Shown: positions 25,633-34,051, numbered from the stretch's first letter. The stretch is 64,000 nucleotides of DNA from an uncultured Lachnospiraceae bacterium (GCA_934352055.1 CAKRJY010000008.1:1-64000); one strand, 5' to 3'. Notes: a model not told the origin generated them from the letters alone. Numbers and translations: made by a program.

Positions 25633-26544
25633 TTATTCACAAACACATTTTTTACATCCCTGCATCCCTGCCACTTCACTTCTATACCTGCGATAGATTG
25701 TTCTTTTTAAGCCACCGCAGGATAGTCTGCTATGATAATTTTCTCCATAATCCGTAATGTAAACCACGCCCTTTTTTGTCTTTTTGCTCTTGCAGGTACG
25801 ACATGGCGCATATCTGCTGCCATCTGCATTGCGAAGTTTGTCGATTGCACCTGCATCTACAGCAACAATTGCAGGATGTAGATAGTTACAATCGTACCTT
25901 GCATGATACACACTTCCCCTTGCTGTCACATATACAAAGTCATTGCCCCTTTGCTCTTCGGTAGCATCCCAGCCAATCCACTTTCGCCAGCTGGTGCTTG
26001 ATTGCATATGCCACTGCATTTTTCCAAATATCTGTATCGGGAATATAATGTCATACGTTGCCGTCAAAACTACATAATTATCCGCTATGGATGATTCTTC
26101 GTAAGAAATGCCCAGGATTCCTCCGGTAATGTAAGATACCGGTGTTTTCTTCGCTACAATATTTGCATTGGCAGCTAAGATAAGAACTGGCAAATGGATT
26201 TCCTCATTGCCACAACAAACTGCTGTTTTGGCTGCCACCTCTTCTAATCCCCTTGTTACACCAATCTGTACCATCGCAATTCTAAGAAAAAACAAAATAA
26301 ACACACACAAACTGATAAAAAGCGGAAGTACGATTGCCGCTTCCACCGTATAACTTCCATGAAAAGAGGTGCAAAAGGGTGTCTCTTTGTAATGATCAAG
26401 GTCTGAAGTACAGAATGTTTTATTTCTGCTAAAACGAAGAGATTTGATGATAGATTTTTGAATAGATTTTTTGATAGAAATTATAAAAAACAAAGGTCCG
26501 TTTTTTCGCTGTGCAACGCGAAAAAAAGTTTGAGAAAGAGACAC
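25633..26544 (-). CDS. TadE-like pseudopilin with two C-terminal Cys/His modules
   Basis: 303 residues from a GTG at 26544 with GGGAGG nine bases upstream. The first ~62 residues are a basic, odd leader encoded by the segment between the inverted repeats. The TadE signal HGSYTVEAAIVLPLFISL and one membrane helix follow, then an extracellular domain. The C-terminus carries two copies of a small module: VYVTARGSVYHARYDCNYL ending APCRTC, and VYITDYGENYHSRLSCGGL ending GCKKC. The His/Cys spacing resembles Ada-type zinc modules of secreted proteins. The leader is far longer than normal prepilin leaders. Confidence 0.85.
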   Translation of the reverse strand: MSLSQTFFRVAQRKNGPLFFIISIKKSIQKSIIKSLRFSRNKTFCTSDLDHYKETPFCTSFHGSYTVEAAIVLPLFISLCVFILFFLRIAMVQIGVTRGLEEVAAKTAVCCGNEEIHLPVLILAANANIVAKKTPVSYITGGILGISYEESSIADNYVVLTATYDIIFPIQIFGKMQWHMQSSTSWRKWIGWDATEEQRGNDFVYVTARGSVYHARYDCNYLHPAIVAVDAGAIDKLRNADGSRYAPCRTCKSKKTKKGVVYITDYGENYHSRLSCGGLKRTIYRRYRSEVAGMQGCKKCVCE

Positions 26545-26557
26545 CCTTTTACACCTC
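26366..26557. repeat. 192-bp segment bounded by 23-bp inverted repeats
   Basis: The left arm (26366-26388) reads GAGGTGCAAAAGGG then TGTCTCTTT; the right arm (26535-26557) is its reverse complement with one mismatch (22 of 23). The 146-bp interior is AT-rich. On the minus strand the right arm contains the TadE-like gene's GTG start and part of its ribosome binding site. Inversion of the interior would give 17 codons and a TAA. In mRNA the arms could pair and hide the start. No target-site duplication is visible. It may be an invertible switch, an RNA structure or a small inserted element. Confidence 0.85.
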
Positions 26558-26565
26558 CCATCTGT

Positions 26566-28038
26566 TTAATAATGAATTGTTTCTACACATTTTGACTGAT
26601 ATAATGGCAGCCATATTTTTTCCATCGGAAGAAACCCATCAAACATGCCTTCTCCCTGGTACACACTTAGAATTTTCATTGTGTAAATCATATTGTCCAT
26701 ACGCACATATGCATATTCTTCTTGTTGACGCATCGATGCCTCCATCAGATCCATGCAGCCATATGCCAGCTTCTTTTGTGACTGCAAAACAACAAGTGCC
26801 AACAGATATTGTTCATATCCCAAGCCTTCCTGTGCAGAAGTGTCTGCAGTTTCCCCTAACGCATCCATCAAATGGCCCAGACGACTCTGCCACTGCGCTT
26901 CTGTTTTTATCACAGGCACATTCTTTCCATCTAATAAAATACGCACATCCAAAACACTCTCGACAAGCGCCCACACCGCAACCACCGCTGCCTGTACCAT
27001 CTGAATCAATGGTGGGTTTGCCAATAGACCCGCAATTGCTACGGCGATTTCGTAGCTTTGCTGCATCATATGCGGATTTGATAGAATCACTGCCAAATTC
27101 TGCGCTTCGCGAACTGCTAGTAATCGCATGACAACCTGTTCTAAATTCTCGCGATCGCTGTTTTTTTGTGCAATCAGATACTCCACCTCATAATCCAGCG
27201 CACGATTTTGCTTGTCTTCACTGCCAAAATGTCCAAATTGCTGCATGACATACCAGTCAAACCAAAGACAATCCGTCGCGTCTGGTTCCACACTCTTTGT
27301 CGTCCCCTGCCATAAATCGCGACTTGCCATCGGTTCTGTGATGTGGACTGTTTTGGAAGATATATCCCGTTCACCAATCACAAGTCCCAACAGCCCCTGA
27401 TCTTTTAGCTGCCAAAATAGCTCCAGTGGATCTTCCGACACCGGCACTGGCTCCATTTCCGGCATTTTTTCCGTTCCATCCTCCGGTTGCGCCTGTTCTG
27501 TTTCTTCTGCCATTTCCTCTATGCCTTTTTGCGCATTCTCCACAAGCTCTTCTACATCTGGGGCATCCTCTGTCCATTGCATATGCTGTATTTCATCACT
27601 CATGTTTTCCCATAATCCTTGCGCCACCTGATACTTTGCATATGCAGCCCCCTGTTGTATCAATCCAGCTCCCGACGCATCCGTCAGAAACCCATATTCC
27701 AGTACACTGTTTTCTTCCGGCGCAATTTCAAAAAGATATATACCTCCCGTTTCCTTGCTGTCCGAACAATTTGCCCACGCAAAATCTGATAGTCTTTTTT
27801 CCACATGGGCAATATCCATGTCCGGTCCTCCATAGCCTGCATCTAATGCCAAAATTCCATAATTCTCCCATAGATAAGGCTGATATTCTGAAAATGCATT
27901 TGCTGTGACTGTCCTGGTCACGCTCTTACTTTCCAGACGCATTTCAAAGATGCGTAGTGTTTCTACCATTGAAAAAAACAAACTACACAACAACAGCATC
28001 AGCATGCTGAAGAAGATTGTCACACTCCCCTGTTTCAT
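26566..28038 (-). CDS. DUF5702 Tad-locus surface protein
   Basis: 490 residues. The N-terminus MKQGSVTIFFSMLMLLLCSL is a TadE/TadG-like membrane anchor with a preceding Gly-Ser signal. A large extracellular part follows, including an acidic Glu/Pro/Met-rich stretch around residues 160-210 and a hydrophobic segment near residue 340. I recognise it as DUF5702, regularly found in Clostridial Tad operons. It overlaps nothing and starts right after the pilin stop (TAA ATG). Probably a minor pilus or assembly component. Confidence 0.83.
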   Translation of the reverse strand: MKQGSVTIFFSMLMLLLCSLFFSMVETLRIFEMRLESKSVTRTVTANAFSEYQPYLWENYGILALDAGYGGPDMDIAHVEKRLSDFAWANCSDSKETGGIYLFEIAPEENSVLEYGFLTDASGAGLIQQGAAYAKYQVAQGLWENMSDEIQHMQWTEDAPDVEELVENAQKGIEEMAEETEQAQPEDGTEKMPEMEPVPVSEDPLELFWQLKDQGLLGLVIGERDISSKTVHITEPMASRDLWQGTTKSVEPDATDCLWFDWYVMQQFGHFGSEDKQNRALDYEVEYLIAQKNSDRENLEQVVMRLLAVREAQNLAVILSNPHMMQQSYEIAVAIAGLLANPPLIQMVQAAVVAVWALVESVLDVRILLDGKNVPVIKTEAQWQSRLGHLMDALGETADTSAQEGLGYEQYLLALVVLQSQKKLAYGCMDLMEASMRQQEEYAYVRMDNMIYTMKILSVYQGEGMFDGFLPMEKIWLPLYQSKCVETIHY

Positions 28039-28203
28039 TTACACCTTTCCTGCTTCTCTGTTAATGGTTTTAAAAATGTTATTGACAAGCTCCGTTATCT
28101 GTTTTTTGAAGATTAACACCAGGCCAATGAGTACGACCAAAATCAATATCACTTCCACAACACCTACTCCATCTTCTTCCATCAAAAAATTCTTTACGCT
28201 CAT
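28039..28203 (-). CDS. Flp-type major pilin (Flp1-like)
   Basis: 54-residue protein translated from an ATG at 28203 with AGGAGG six bases upstream. It reads MSVKNFLMEEDGVGVVEVIL and continues as a hydrophobic helix (ILVVLIGLVLIF) and a basic tail ending INREAGKV. The G-V-V-E-V signal before the helix is the Flp prepilin processing pattern (cleavage after a Gly, Glu at +5 region). It is the likely structural subunit of the Tad pilus. It sits between tadC and the DUF5702 gene. Confidence 0.92.
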   Translation of the reverse strand: MSVKNFLMEEDGVGVVEVILILVVLIGLVLIFKKQITELVNNIFKTINREAGKV

Positions 28204-28221
28204 AAAATACCTCCTAACTCT

Positions 28222-29505
28222 TTATAAATGTTTCATTGTCATCATTGCCGGCAAAATCAAAATGACGATCACAATCCCCAGCATTCCCATCATCGGAAAC
28301 AGCAGCTTCACCGATGCCTCCTCTCCTTCTCGCTTCACTTGATTTTTTCGCATTTCAAAGGCGATGAGATTCTCCTGTTCCAATTGCTGTATCATATGCT
28401 GACTACCCTGTCTCCTGTTTTGTTCCAGCAGCAACGCTAATTTTTTATATTCCTTTCGTCCACTTTCCTTTCCAAAACGCTTAATAGCGTCGGCCTCTCG
28501 AACGCCATCACGCATTTCATAGGATAACTTTTTCCATAGTTCATATCCTTCCTGCACTTTGCCGGTCTGCTTCTTCCTCCGTTCATAATTCTCCGTCATC
28601 TTTCTGGCAGCCTCCGTAAGCGTTACACCCGCCGCCAAGAACAGAGATAGCTCTTCCACTAACATGGGATAATCTTTTTTTCGTTTTTCCAAAATGATTT
28701 TTCTCTGTTTTTCTTCCTCTAATTTTCGACCGTAGGGAAGCAAAAAGCACACAACAATGCCAAGAATGGATAACAGGGCACCATCCATGTTTCCTTTCTT
28801 TTTCCACTGTAACGGTATTCCCGCAATGTCCGATGGTAATGTTATCTCGCTTTTTTCTAATGACTGCTGGCTGATTTTCTTTTGAATCTCTCGCCGCAAT
28901 CCCTTCTCTGTCTCTACACTGCACGGGCATAGCCGCATCGAAAAGCGGTAAATCTGTTGATATTCTCCACAGGTAAGAACTGCCGTTGCCTCTACCAGTT
29001 CCGGCTCTTCCAATTCATTTTCTTTGATAACACCATCTGTGCCAATATAGGTATAATCGTCAAAACTCCATTCCGCAGCAACCATCCCATCCTGATATGT
29101 ATCCTGCAAAATCACATCGGACATAACCTGTTCAAGCGCTTTGTTTTCTCCCAGAAAAGTTGCATCAATTTCTTTTTTTGCCTTTTCCAAAAGTTTCTTC
29201 GCTTCATCCTCCGTCGGCTGTTTTTCTTCGATTTCAAGTTCCACCGTTCCCTGGTAAACATCCGACTTTAATTCGAGCTCCTCTACGTAACTTCCCATTC
29301 CTAATTCTCTTCGAAAAAGGGTTCCATCAAATCCCGGATTTGCCGCATACCACTGCTTTATGCTCAGCACGCTCCCAACGATTTCAATTCCTAGCAAAAG
29401 AAAAATGATTTTTTTATCCGCTCCAGCAATACTCCACTTTTTATGCTTTCCCCAATAGATAAAAAATACAAGACATAAACCACTCATTACTACTGCTTGT
29501 ATCAT
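28222..29505 (-). CDS. tadC: TadC-like pilus assembly membrane protein with ectodomain
   Basis: 427 residues. Two N-terminal hydrophobic segments (about residues 5-18 and 31-49) are followed by a predicted extracytoplasmic region of about 190 residues (YVEELELKSDVYQGTVELEI onward). A third membrane span lies near 243-262, then a cytoplasmic type II secretion F domain (LVEELSLFLAAGVTLTEAAR) and a last span (LGIVIVILILPAMMTM). It partners the TadB-like protein encoded upstream as the inner-membrane platform. The large ectodomain is absent from classical TadC. Confidence 0.88.
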   Translation of the reverse strand: MIQAVVMSGLCLVFFIYWGKHKKWSIAGADKKIIFLLLGIEIVGSVLSIKQWYAANPGFDGTLFRRELGMGSYVEELELKSDVYQGTVELEIEEKQPTEDEAKKLLEKAKKEIDATFLGENKALEQVMSDVILQDTYQDGMVAAEWSFDDYTYIGTDGVIKENELEEPELVEATAVLTCGEYQQIYRFSMRLCPCSVETEKGLRREIQKKISQQSLEKSEITLPSDIAGIPLQWKKKGNMDGALLSILGIVVCFLLPYGRKLEEEKQRKIILEKRKKDYPMLVEELSLFLAAGVTLTEAARKMTENYERRKKQTGKVQEGYELWKKLSYEMRDGVREADAIKRFGKESGRKEYKKLALLLEQNRRQGSQHMIQQLEQENLIAFEMRKNQVKREGEEASVKLLFPMMGMLGIVIVILILPAMMTMKHL

Positions 29506-29523
29506 ATATCCTCCCCATCCATA

Positions 29524-30297
29524 TCACATCGAAATATCCATCATACGCTGGCTCCACCACACCATCAGCACATAACAGATTAAGCAGGCGCTCATAATGC
29601 AGACACCTGACATATTGTGATATAAAACCTGCAATAAATCTGACGATGTCACACGTACATACCCAATAATAACAATCGGCACAATCCACATGATTTTCAT
29701 CTCCAGTTTCTTTTGTGCCATCATTGTCTCAATTTCTTCCTGCAAACTAAGCTTCTCGCCTATTTTTTCAGCACATCTTTGCACATTGCGTCCATAGTTT
29801 CCCCCCAGCCTCTTTGCTGCATATAAAACCTCTCCAAATTCTATCGCCTCCGTCAGTGCAATTTGTTCTGCCATCTCCATGCAGGCTCTTTCCACCGGAA
29901 TATTGACTTTAACTTTCTGATTCATCTTATGAAGTGCAACAGCCACTTCTCTTCCATCTATGCCAAGCATCTCTATCTGTTCTTCCACATGTAAAAAACT
30001 ATTTTCCAGAGAAATCCCTGCTTGCAAAAATCCAGCCAGCATTTCTAACATCTCCTTAAAAGCACGGCTTTTTCTTCGGTTTTCCTTTTCCGTTTTTACC
30101 TGTTGATAGCCACGCGAAAAAACAATATACGCAGCCGGGAAAAGCAGGATACCGTACCAGGCGTCATAAAAGATCCATGCTATCATAAGAGTAATACCAA
30201 TAGATGCAGCTATTTCCACCAGCGGTTTTTCTTGTTTTCTGTGCCGACGTGCCGCATGTACTTTTGGTTGCGTGACATTTTGTTTTTCATTACCCAC
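29524..30297 (-). CDS. tadB: TadB-like pilus assembly membrane protein
   Basis: 257 residues, type II secretion F domain (FKEMLEMLAGFLQAGISLEN) with flanking membrane segments (ITLMIAWIFYDAWYGILLFP near the N-terminus, two spans at the C-terminus). Its partner is the TadC-like protein, which begins 18 bp downstream. The frame opens with a GTG at 30297 that overlaps tadA by 88 bp; a GTG at 30219 would nearly remove the overlap, so the start is uncertain. Confidence 0.9.
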   Translation of the reverse strand: MGNEKQNVTQPKVHAARRHRKQEKPLVEIAASIGITLMIAWIFYDAWYGILLFPAAYIVFSRGYQQVKTEKENRRKSRAFKEMLEMLAGFLQAGISLENSFLHVEEQIEMLGIDGREVAVALHKMNQKVKVNIPVERACMEMAEQIALTEAIEFGEVLYAAKRLGGNYGRNVQRCAEKIGEKLSLQEEIETMMAQKKLEMKIMWIVPIVIIGYVRVTSSDLLQVLYHNMSGVCIMSACLICYVLMVWWSQRMMDISM

Positions 30298-31442
30298 TCT
30301 CCTTCCACCTTCTCTTTCTGCTTCTTTTCTTCAAAGGCAAATATCGTCTGCACCTGTATCTCCCCATTCTCTATGCCAAGCACTTCCACAATCTCTGCAA
30401 CTTTGCGACTTTTATCACGCATACGCTCCAAATGAATAATAAGATCCACTCCAGATGCAATCTGCGAACGAAGCGCCAGAAGCGGAATTTCTCCTGCTGC
30501 AAGAGCCATGGTCTCCAGACGGCTTAACATATCTTTTGCAGAATTTGCGTGACCGGTAGAAAAGCTTCCGTCATGTCCTGTATTAAATGCCTGCAGCATT
30601 TCAATGGCCTCAACACCTCTGCATTCTCCTACAACAATCCGGTCGGGACGCATACGAAGCGACGTTTTCACAAGGTCTCGAATACTGACTTCTAACTTTC
30701 CTTCCATCGTCGCTTCTCTTGCTTCCAACCTGACCAGATTTGCAACCGATTTCATTTGTAATTCCGCCGAATCTTCAATCGTAATCACACGTTCCTCCGC
30801 CGGAATAAATTCTGACATTGCATTGATAAACGTTGTTTTGCCGGAACCTGTCCCACCCGAAACAAATATGTTGTAGCCGCACTGCACCACTTCTTTGATA
30901 AATGCCATAACTTCCACTGAAAGCGCCTGCCACTCTACCAGCTTTTCCATGGTAATCCATTCTTTCGGAAATTTACGAATGGATAAGACGCTATGCTCAA
31001 GCGCAATGGGTGGCAGCACGATATTGATACGGGAACCATCTGCTAATCGGGTATCTACAATCGGATGTGAGGTATTTGCCATTTTATTATTGCTGGCGAC
31101 AATACGCTGAATCACATCCTCCAGTTTCTCTGCAGACGAGAATGCCAGTTCCGTTCTTTCCACGCGACCAGCCCTCTCCACAAAAATGGTATCCGGACCA
31201 TTTACCATAATCTCGGTAATTGTCTCATCGGCCAGCAAATCCTCTAACACATCCAGTCGGCGCAACCCATAAAAAATCTTCCGCTGCAGTTCCATTCTCT
31301 GTGGAACCGATAAATACGCTTCCTGTCCTATGTCGCATATTTTTTGTTGTATCATGGCAAGCAATTCCTCATCAGAAACCTCTCTTGTCATATCTAATTC
31401 CTGTAAGATTTCTTCCTGTATGCGCTTTTTAACCGACTCCAT
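30210..31442 (-). CDS. tadA: Tad pilus assembly ATPase (CpaF/TadA)
   Basis: Hexameric secretion ATPase that powers pilus extension, 410 residues. The Walker A motif FVSGGTGSGKTTFINAMSEF lies near residue 195, the Asp box ERVITIEDSAELQ follows, then RMRPDRIVVGECRGVEAIEM (Walker B region) and the His box TGHDGSFSTGHANS. Starts at an ATG with AAAGGA eight bases upstream and overlaps the tadZ stop by 14 bp. Confidence 0.96.
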   Translation of the reverse strand: MESVKKRIQEEILQELDMTREVSDEELLAMIQQKICDIGQEAYLSVPQRMELQRKIFYGLRRLDVLEDLLADETITEIMVNGPDTIFVERAGRVERTELAFSSAEKLEDVIQRIVASNNKMANTSHPIVDTRLADGSRINIVLPPIALEHSVLSIRKFPKEWITMEKLVEWQALSVEVMAFIKEVVQCGYNIFVSGGTGSGKTTFINAMSEFIPAEERVITIEDSAELQMKSVANLVRLEAREATMEGKLEVSIRDLVKTSLRMRPDRIVVGECRGVEAIEMLQAFNTGHDGSFSTGHANSAKDMLSRLETMALAAGEIPLLALRSQIASGVDLIIHLERMRDKSRKVAEIVEVLGIENGEIQVQTIFAFEEKKQKEKVEGEWVMKNKMSRNQKYMRHVGTENKKNRWWK

Positions 31443-32448
31443 ACGACAAGTCCTTTGCCATGACTCCCTGTCGAATCATACGTCTTACAAACATTCCCAG
31501 ATTACCTTGAATCAGCTCTTCGATTGCATATGTACCATCCACCAGATTGCCGGCTGACATTGGCAGCATCACTTCATGAATTTCTGCATTCTGGTAATGC
31601 GCTTGTGCATATTCTACAAATTTTGTCTGACTCTTTTGATAATAATCCCCCGGTTTCCCCAGCACGATAAATTCCTGACACCCTGATACAATATCCTGAA
31701 ATCCCCGGATAGTTCTGCCAAATAAAATAACGATGGTATCATAATCACTCATCATCAGACGATGCATAAATGTAATCCATGTTTCCTTTTCCACATCTGC
31801 CATTTCCTCCGGCCCTGCAAATGGATTGATATAATCCACCCCCATAAAACAATTTGTGTATACGCCAATATCCTCTTCCGGCGGCTGTGGTTGTGTCATC
31901 AGATATAGCAAATCAATAAAACTGCGACTCCCCTGCTGTTTCGTAAGTATCTGTAAAATGCTCAATTCTTCGATATCCAGCAGTAGCACTTTTCCCCCTT
32001 CGCGATATACCTGTGCTAATGACATGGCAAACGGCAACTGCAATTCGTGAGAAATGGGAGAATAAATCCCCACCAGTCTGGTTTTTCCTTTCTTGCTATC
32101 ATTCCACCAGCTGCTCGTTTCTTTTTGCTGCATACGCTTTAGCATTTCTTCTACGATTTCCATTGATTGGTATTTGTAAACCATCGGCAAGTGCTCATAT
32201 TCACCTGCAATCACATCGTCACACAAATAGAATTTCTCCCGCACCAGATCCTTTCCCGAAAATTCCAAAACACTTAAAAAGTCTTTGTTTAAAATGCCAA
32301 TCGAATATACGGTATCACTGGCAAGAAATGCTTCCTCTGATGTAAACGAAGCAATGGTTACATCCCGCAAATGCTCCATCAGATAAGCAGAAAACGCATG
32401 TACATATGCCTCATCGTTGTCGCATATAACGATACTTCGTTTTGTCAC
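31429..32448 (-). CDS. tadZ: TadZ/CpaE-like protein with degenerate P-loop
   Basis: Pilus-localisation ATPase homologue of about 339 residues. GTG start at 32448 within GTGA overlapping the peptidase stop, preceded by AAGGAGG. The N-terminal 110 residues resemble a receiver-like domain (SIVICDNDEAYVHAFSAYLM) without a clear phospho-Asp. The MinD-like domain begins LVGIYSPISHELQLPFAMSL where the Walker A Gly-Lys-Thr would be, but no such Lys is present; KVLLLDIEEL follows as in family members. It probably acts as a non-hydrolysing polar anchor. Confidence 0.85.
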   Translation of the reverse strand: MTKRSIVICDNDEAYVHAFSAYLMEHLRDVTIASFTSEEAFLASDTVYSIGILNKDFLSVLEFSGKDLVREKFYLCDDVIAGEYEHLPMVYKYQSMEIVEEMLKRMQQKETSSWWNDSKKGKTRLVGIYSPISHELQLPFAMSLAQVYREGGKVLLLDIEELSILQILTKQQGSRSFIDLLYLMTQPQPPEEDIGVYTNCFMGVDYINPFAGPEEMADVEKETWITFMHRLMMSDYDTIVILFGRTIRGFQDIVSGCQEFIVLGKPGDYYQKSQTKFVEYAQAHYQNAEIHEVMLPMSAGNLVDGTYAIEELIQGNLGMFVRRMIRQGVMAKDLSYGVG

Positions 32449-32966
32449 TCCATCCCCTCCTTCATGATGCAAATTATGACTGCCCCCATAATGCAGATTG
32501 TAAAATGCAATTTCTCCTTTTTGTTTGTTTCCGTGAAATAAGCTGAATTTTGCTTATAAAGAAGGACATCATACATTCCATATCGCATCGATTGTAAACG
32601 ATATAAAAATTGTCCTTTTAGAATCCATCGTGCTATACCGATGACAGCTCCGATGAACAATGAATAGATGATGACTGCTAGTGCCAGATCCGCTCCCATA
32701 ATCGTTGATAATGCCGCAATCAGTTTGATATCGCCGGCGCCCAATCCCCGCATCAGGTAAACCGGATATAATATCACCACTGGCAAAACCAGCCTTATGA
32801 GAAATAGAATCACTCCCCCAGATCTTATCCCCATCGACGAAAGCATTGCTCCCGCCAAAACACCAAGTACAATCAGCCCGTTCGGTACGCGCATCGTCTT
32901 AAGATCTGTACAGACAGCTGCAAATGTAAGTACCAGGGCTACTCCCCCTTCTATAATTTTTCTCAC
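32445..32966 (-). CDS. tadV: Prepilin peptidase, A24 family (TadV/CpaA)
   Basis: 173 residues, GTG start preceded by AAGGA at seven bases. Catalytic Asp positions are in AVCTDLKTMRVPN (near residue 21) and GLGAGDIKLIAAL (near residue 78). Four to five membrane segments. Cleaves the Flp prepilin. It is the first gene of the Tad operon, which then runs tadZ, tadA, tadB, tadC, flp, DUF5702, tadE-like, second peptidase, small pilin-like and FHA. Confidence 0.93.
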   Translation of the reverse strand: MRKIIEGGVALVLTFAAVCTDLKTMRVPNGLIVLGVLAGAMLSSMGIRSGGVILFLIRLVLPVVILYPVYLMRGLGAGDIKLIAALSTIMGADLALAVIIYSLFIGAVIGIARWILKGQFLYRLQSMRYGMYDVLLYKQNSAYFTETNKKEKLHFTICIMGAVIICIMKEGME

Positions 32967-33281
32967 CTCTCCTTCCTTGCACCCAATTATTGCACGAAAA
33001 AACCTCTGCTGTCCATGACCTTTCCGATTTCTTTCATCTTTGTCGTCATTTCACAAAGTTTTGCTGTCCTGTTTTCGCATATATACCAAAAAACCCGTCT
33101 TTTTCTACTTACATCACTCGTCACTTTTGTGTGTTATAGCCACGAACCAGTAACAAAAGTGGCAGCATTTTGCATTTTTTATTTTTGTCCCCATAAATCT
33201 TTTTTGCATGAATGTATAAATTTAACATTCTGACTCATACTTTGTAATAAAGAGTATAGGGATAGAAAGTGAGGTTATATT
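32967..33281. other. 315-bp divergent intergenic region between Tad operon and DUF2508 gene
   Basis: Holds the leaders of both units. A 9-bp inverted repeat CACTTTTGT/ACAAAAGTG (33122-33130 and 33153-33161, 22-nt gap) could form a hairpin in either leader. The sequence is very T-rich on the plus strand (33168-33210). I see no convincing promoter on either strand, no tRNA, no known riboswitch consensus and no open frame with a ribosome binding site. Confidence 0.6.
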
Positions 33282-33494
33282 ATGCGATTACTTACCCATA
33301 CACAAGAAACAGACCCCCAGGTCCGCCTTCTTCTCGATGATCTGACACAGACACAGAACGACCTTGCCAATGCTTATTCCAACCTGGAATATATGACAGA
33401 TCCCGATCTGATTGACTACTATATCTACCAGGTAAAAGCCGTACAAATGCGTCATAAATTTCTTTTAACCAAGGTAAAACAATTAAATCTCTAA
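33282..33494 (+). CDS. DUF2508 (YaaL-like) small protein
   Basis: 70 residues, all-helical and charged, ending DLIDYYIYQVKAVQMRHKFL then LTKVKQLNL, which matches the DUF2508/YaaL pattern. YaaL genes normally follow recR in Firmicutes. Here recR is at 40005-40601 on the opposite strand, with flagellar genes in between. Start ATG preceded by GTGAGG. Function unknown. Confidence 0.75.
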   Translation: MRLLTHTQETDPQVRLLLDDLTQTQNDLANAYSNLEYMTDPDLIDYYIYQVKAVQMRHKFLLTKVKQLNL

Positions 33495-33504
33495 ATCTTT
33501 GCAT

Positions 33505-33550
33505 AAGAAAAGAACCTGCATGAATTTCCAATCATGTAGGTTCTTCTCTT
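33505..33550. terminator. Bidirectional terminator between DUF2508 gene and fliS
   Basis: AAGAAAAGAACCTGCATGA pairs with TCATGTAGGTTCTTCTCTT around an 8-nt loop, with A-rich and T-rich flanks serving both convergent genes. Confidence 0.85.
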
Positions 33551-33555
33551 ATATA

Positions 33556-34041
33556 TTATGCAAAAAATCCGCGATTTATTTCCATATTTCCCATGGATTC
33601 ATTCAGCTTTCCTTTTCCATAGGTAAGCCCAGCTGTCACCTGTTGTGTATTCCCCATCAGCGGTGCGCTGGCATCCTCTTTCGCCAGTTGTACAAACGAG
33701 TCCTGTAAATGACGCATCACATTTCCCGCTGCATGAATCGTGTCTGCTTTTTGCTCATACATAGCTCTTGCAAGCGTTCTTTCCACGTAATCATAAAGTG
33801 CATACAGCGAATATGAAATGTCATAAGAAAAGTCAAGTGCTTCTTTCAAGTGCCGTACCACCTGTCCACACTGACGCACTGCCTTTGTATAGTCTGTGAC
33901 ATCGCCTGTTTTTTGTGCTTCCAGAAAGTCCAGCGCCTCCGTCTCATAGGCAAAATAAATCTCATATAAAACACAAATCAACCCGGTACGATTGCTGGCT
34001 GCTATTTTTCTGGTAAATGTTGCTATTGTTTCTGCTGTCAT
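33556..34041 (-). CDS. fliS: Flagellar export chaperone FliS
   Basis: 161-residue helical protein that binds the flagellin C-terminus before export. The start AETIATFTRKIAASNRTGLI and LYEIYFAYETEALDFLEAQK follow the FliS four-helix pattern, with YDYVERTLARAMYEQKADTI near the end. The C-terminal 40 residues (Gly/Asn-rich) extend beyond the typical length. It follows the flagellin gene by 10 bp. Confidence 0.88.
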   Translation of the reverse strand: MTAETIATFTRKIAASNRTGLICVLYEIYFAYETEALDFLEAQKTGDVTDYTKAVRQCGQVVRHLKEALDFSYDISYSLYALYDYVERTLARAMYEQKADTIHAAGNVMRHLQDSFVQLAKEDASAPLMGNTQQVTAGLTYGKGKLNESMGNMEINRGFFA

Positions 34042-34051
34042 GTTTTAGTCC

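Noticed and set aside
26366..26557. The inverted-repeat segment as an insertion-sequence remnant
   Set aside because: No transposase fragment and no target-site duplication are visible, so the IS reading was not adopted; a MITE cannot be fully excluded.
26511..27131. Plus-strand open frame of 206 codons in the Tad region
   Set aside because: It is antisense to the DUF5702 gene, has no ribosome binding site and its composition is that of a shadow frame.
33122..33161. Inverted repeat in the Tad/DUF2508 gap as a cyclic-di-GMP or other riboswitch
   Set aside because: No GEMM-type or other known aptamer consensus is visible; it is only a 9-bp stem with a long loop.
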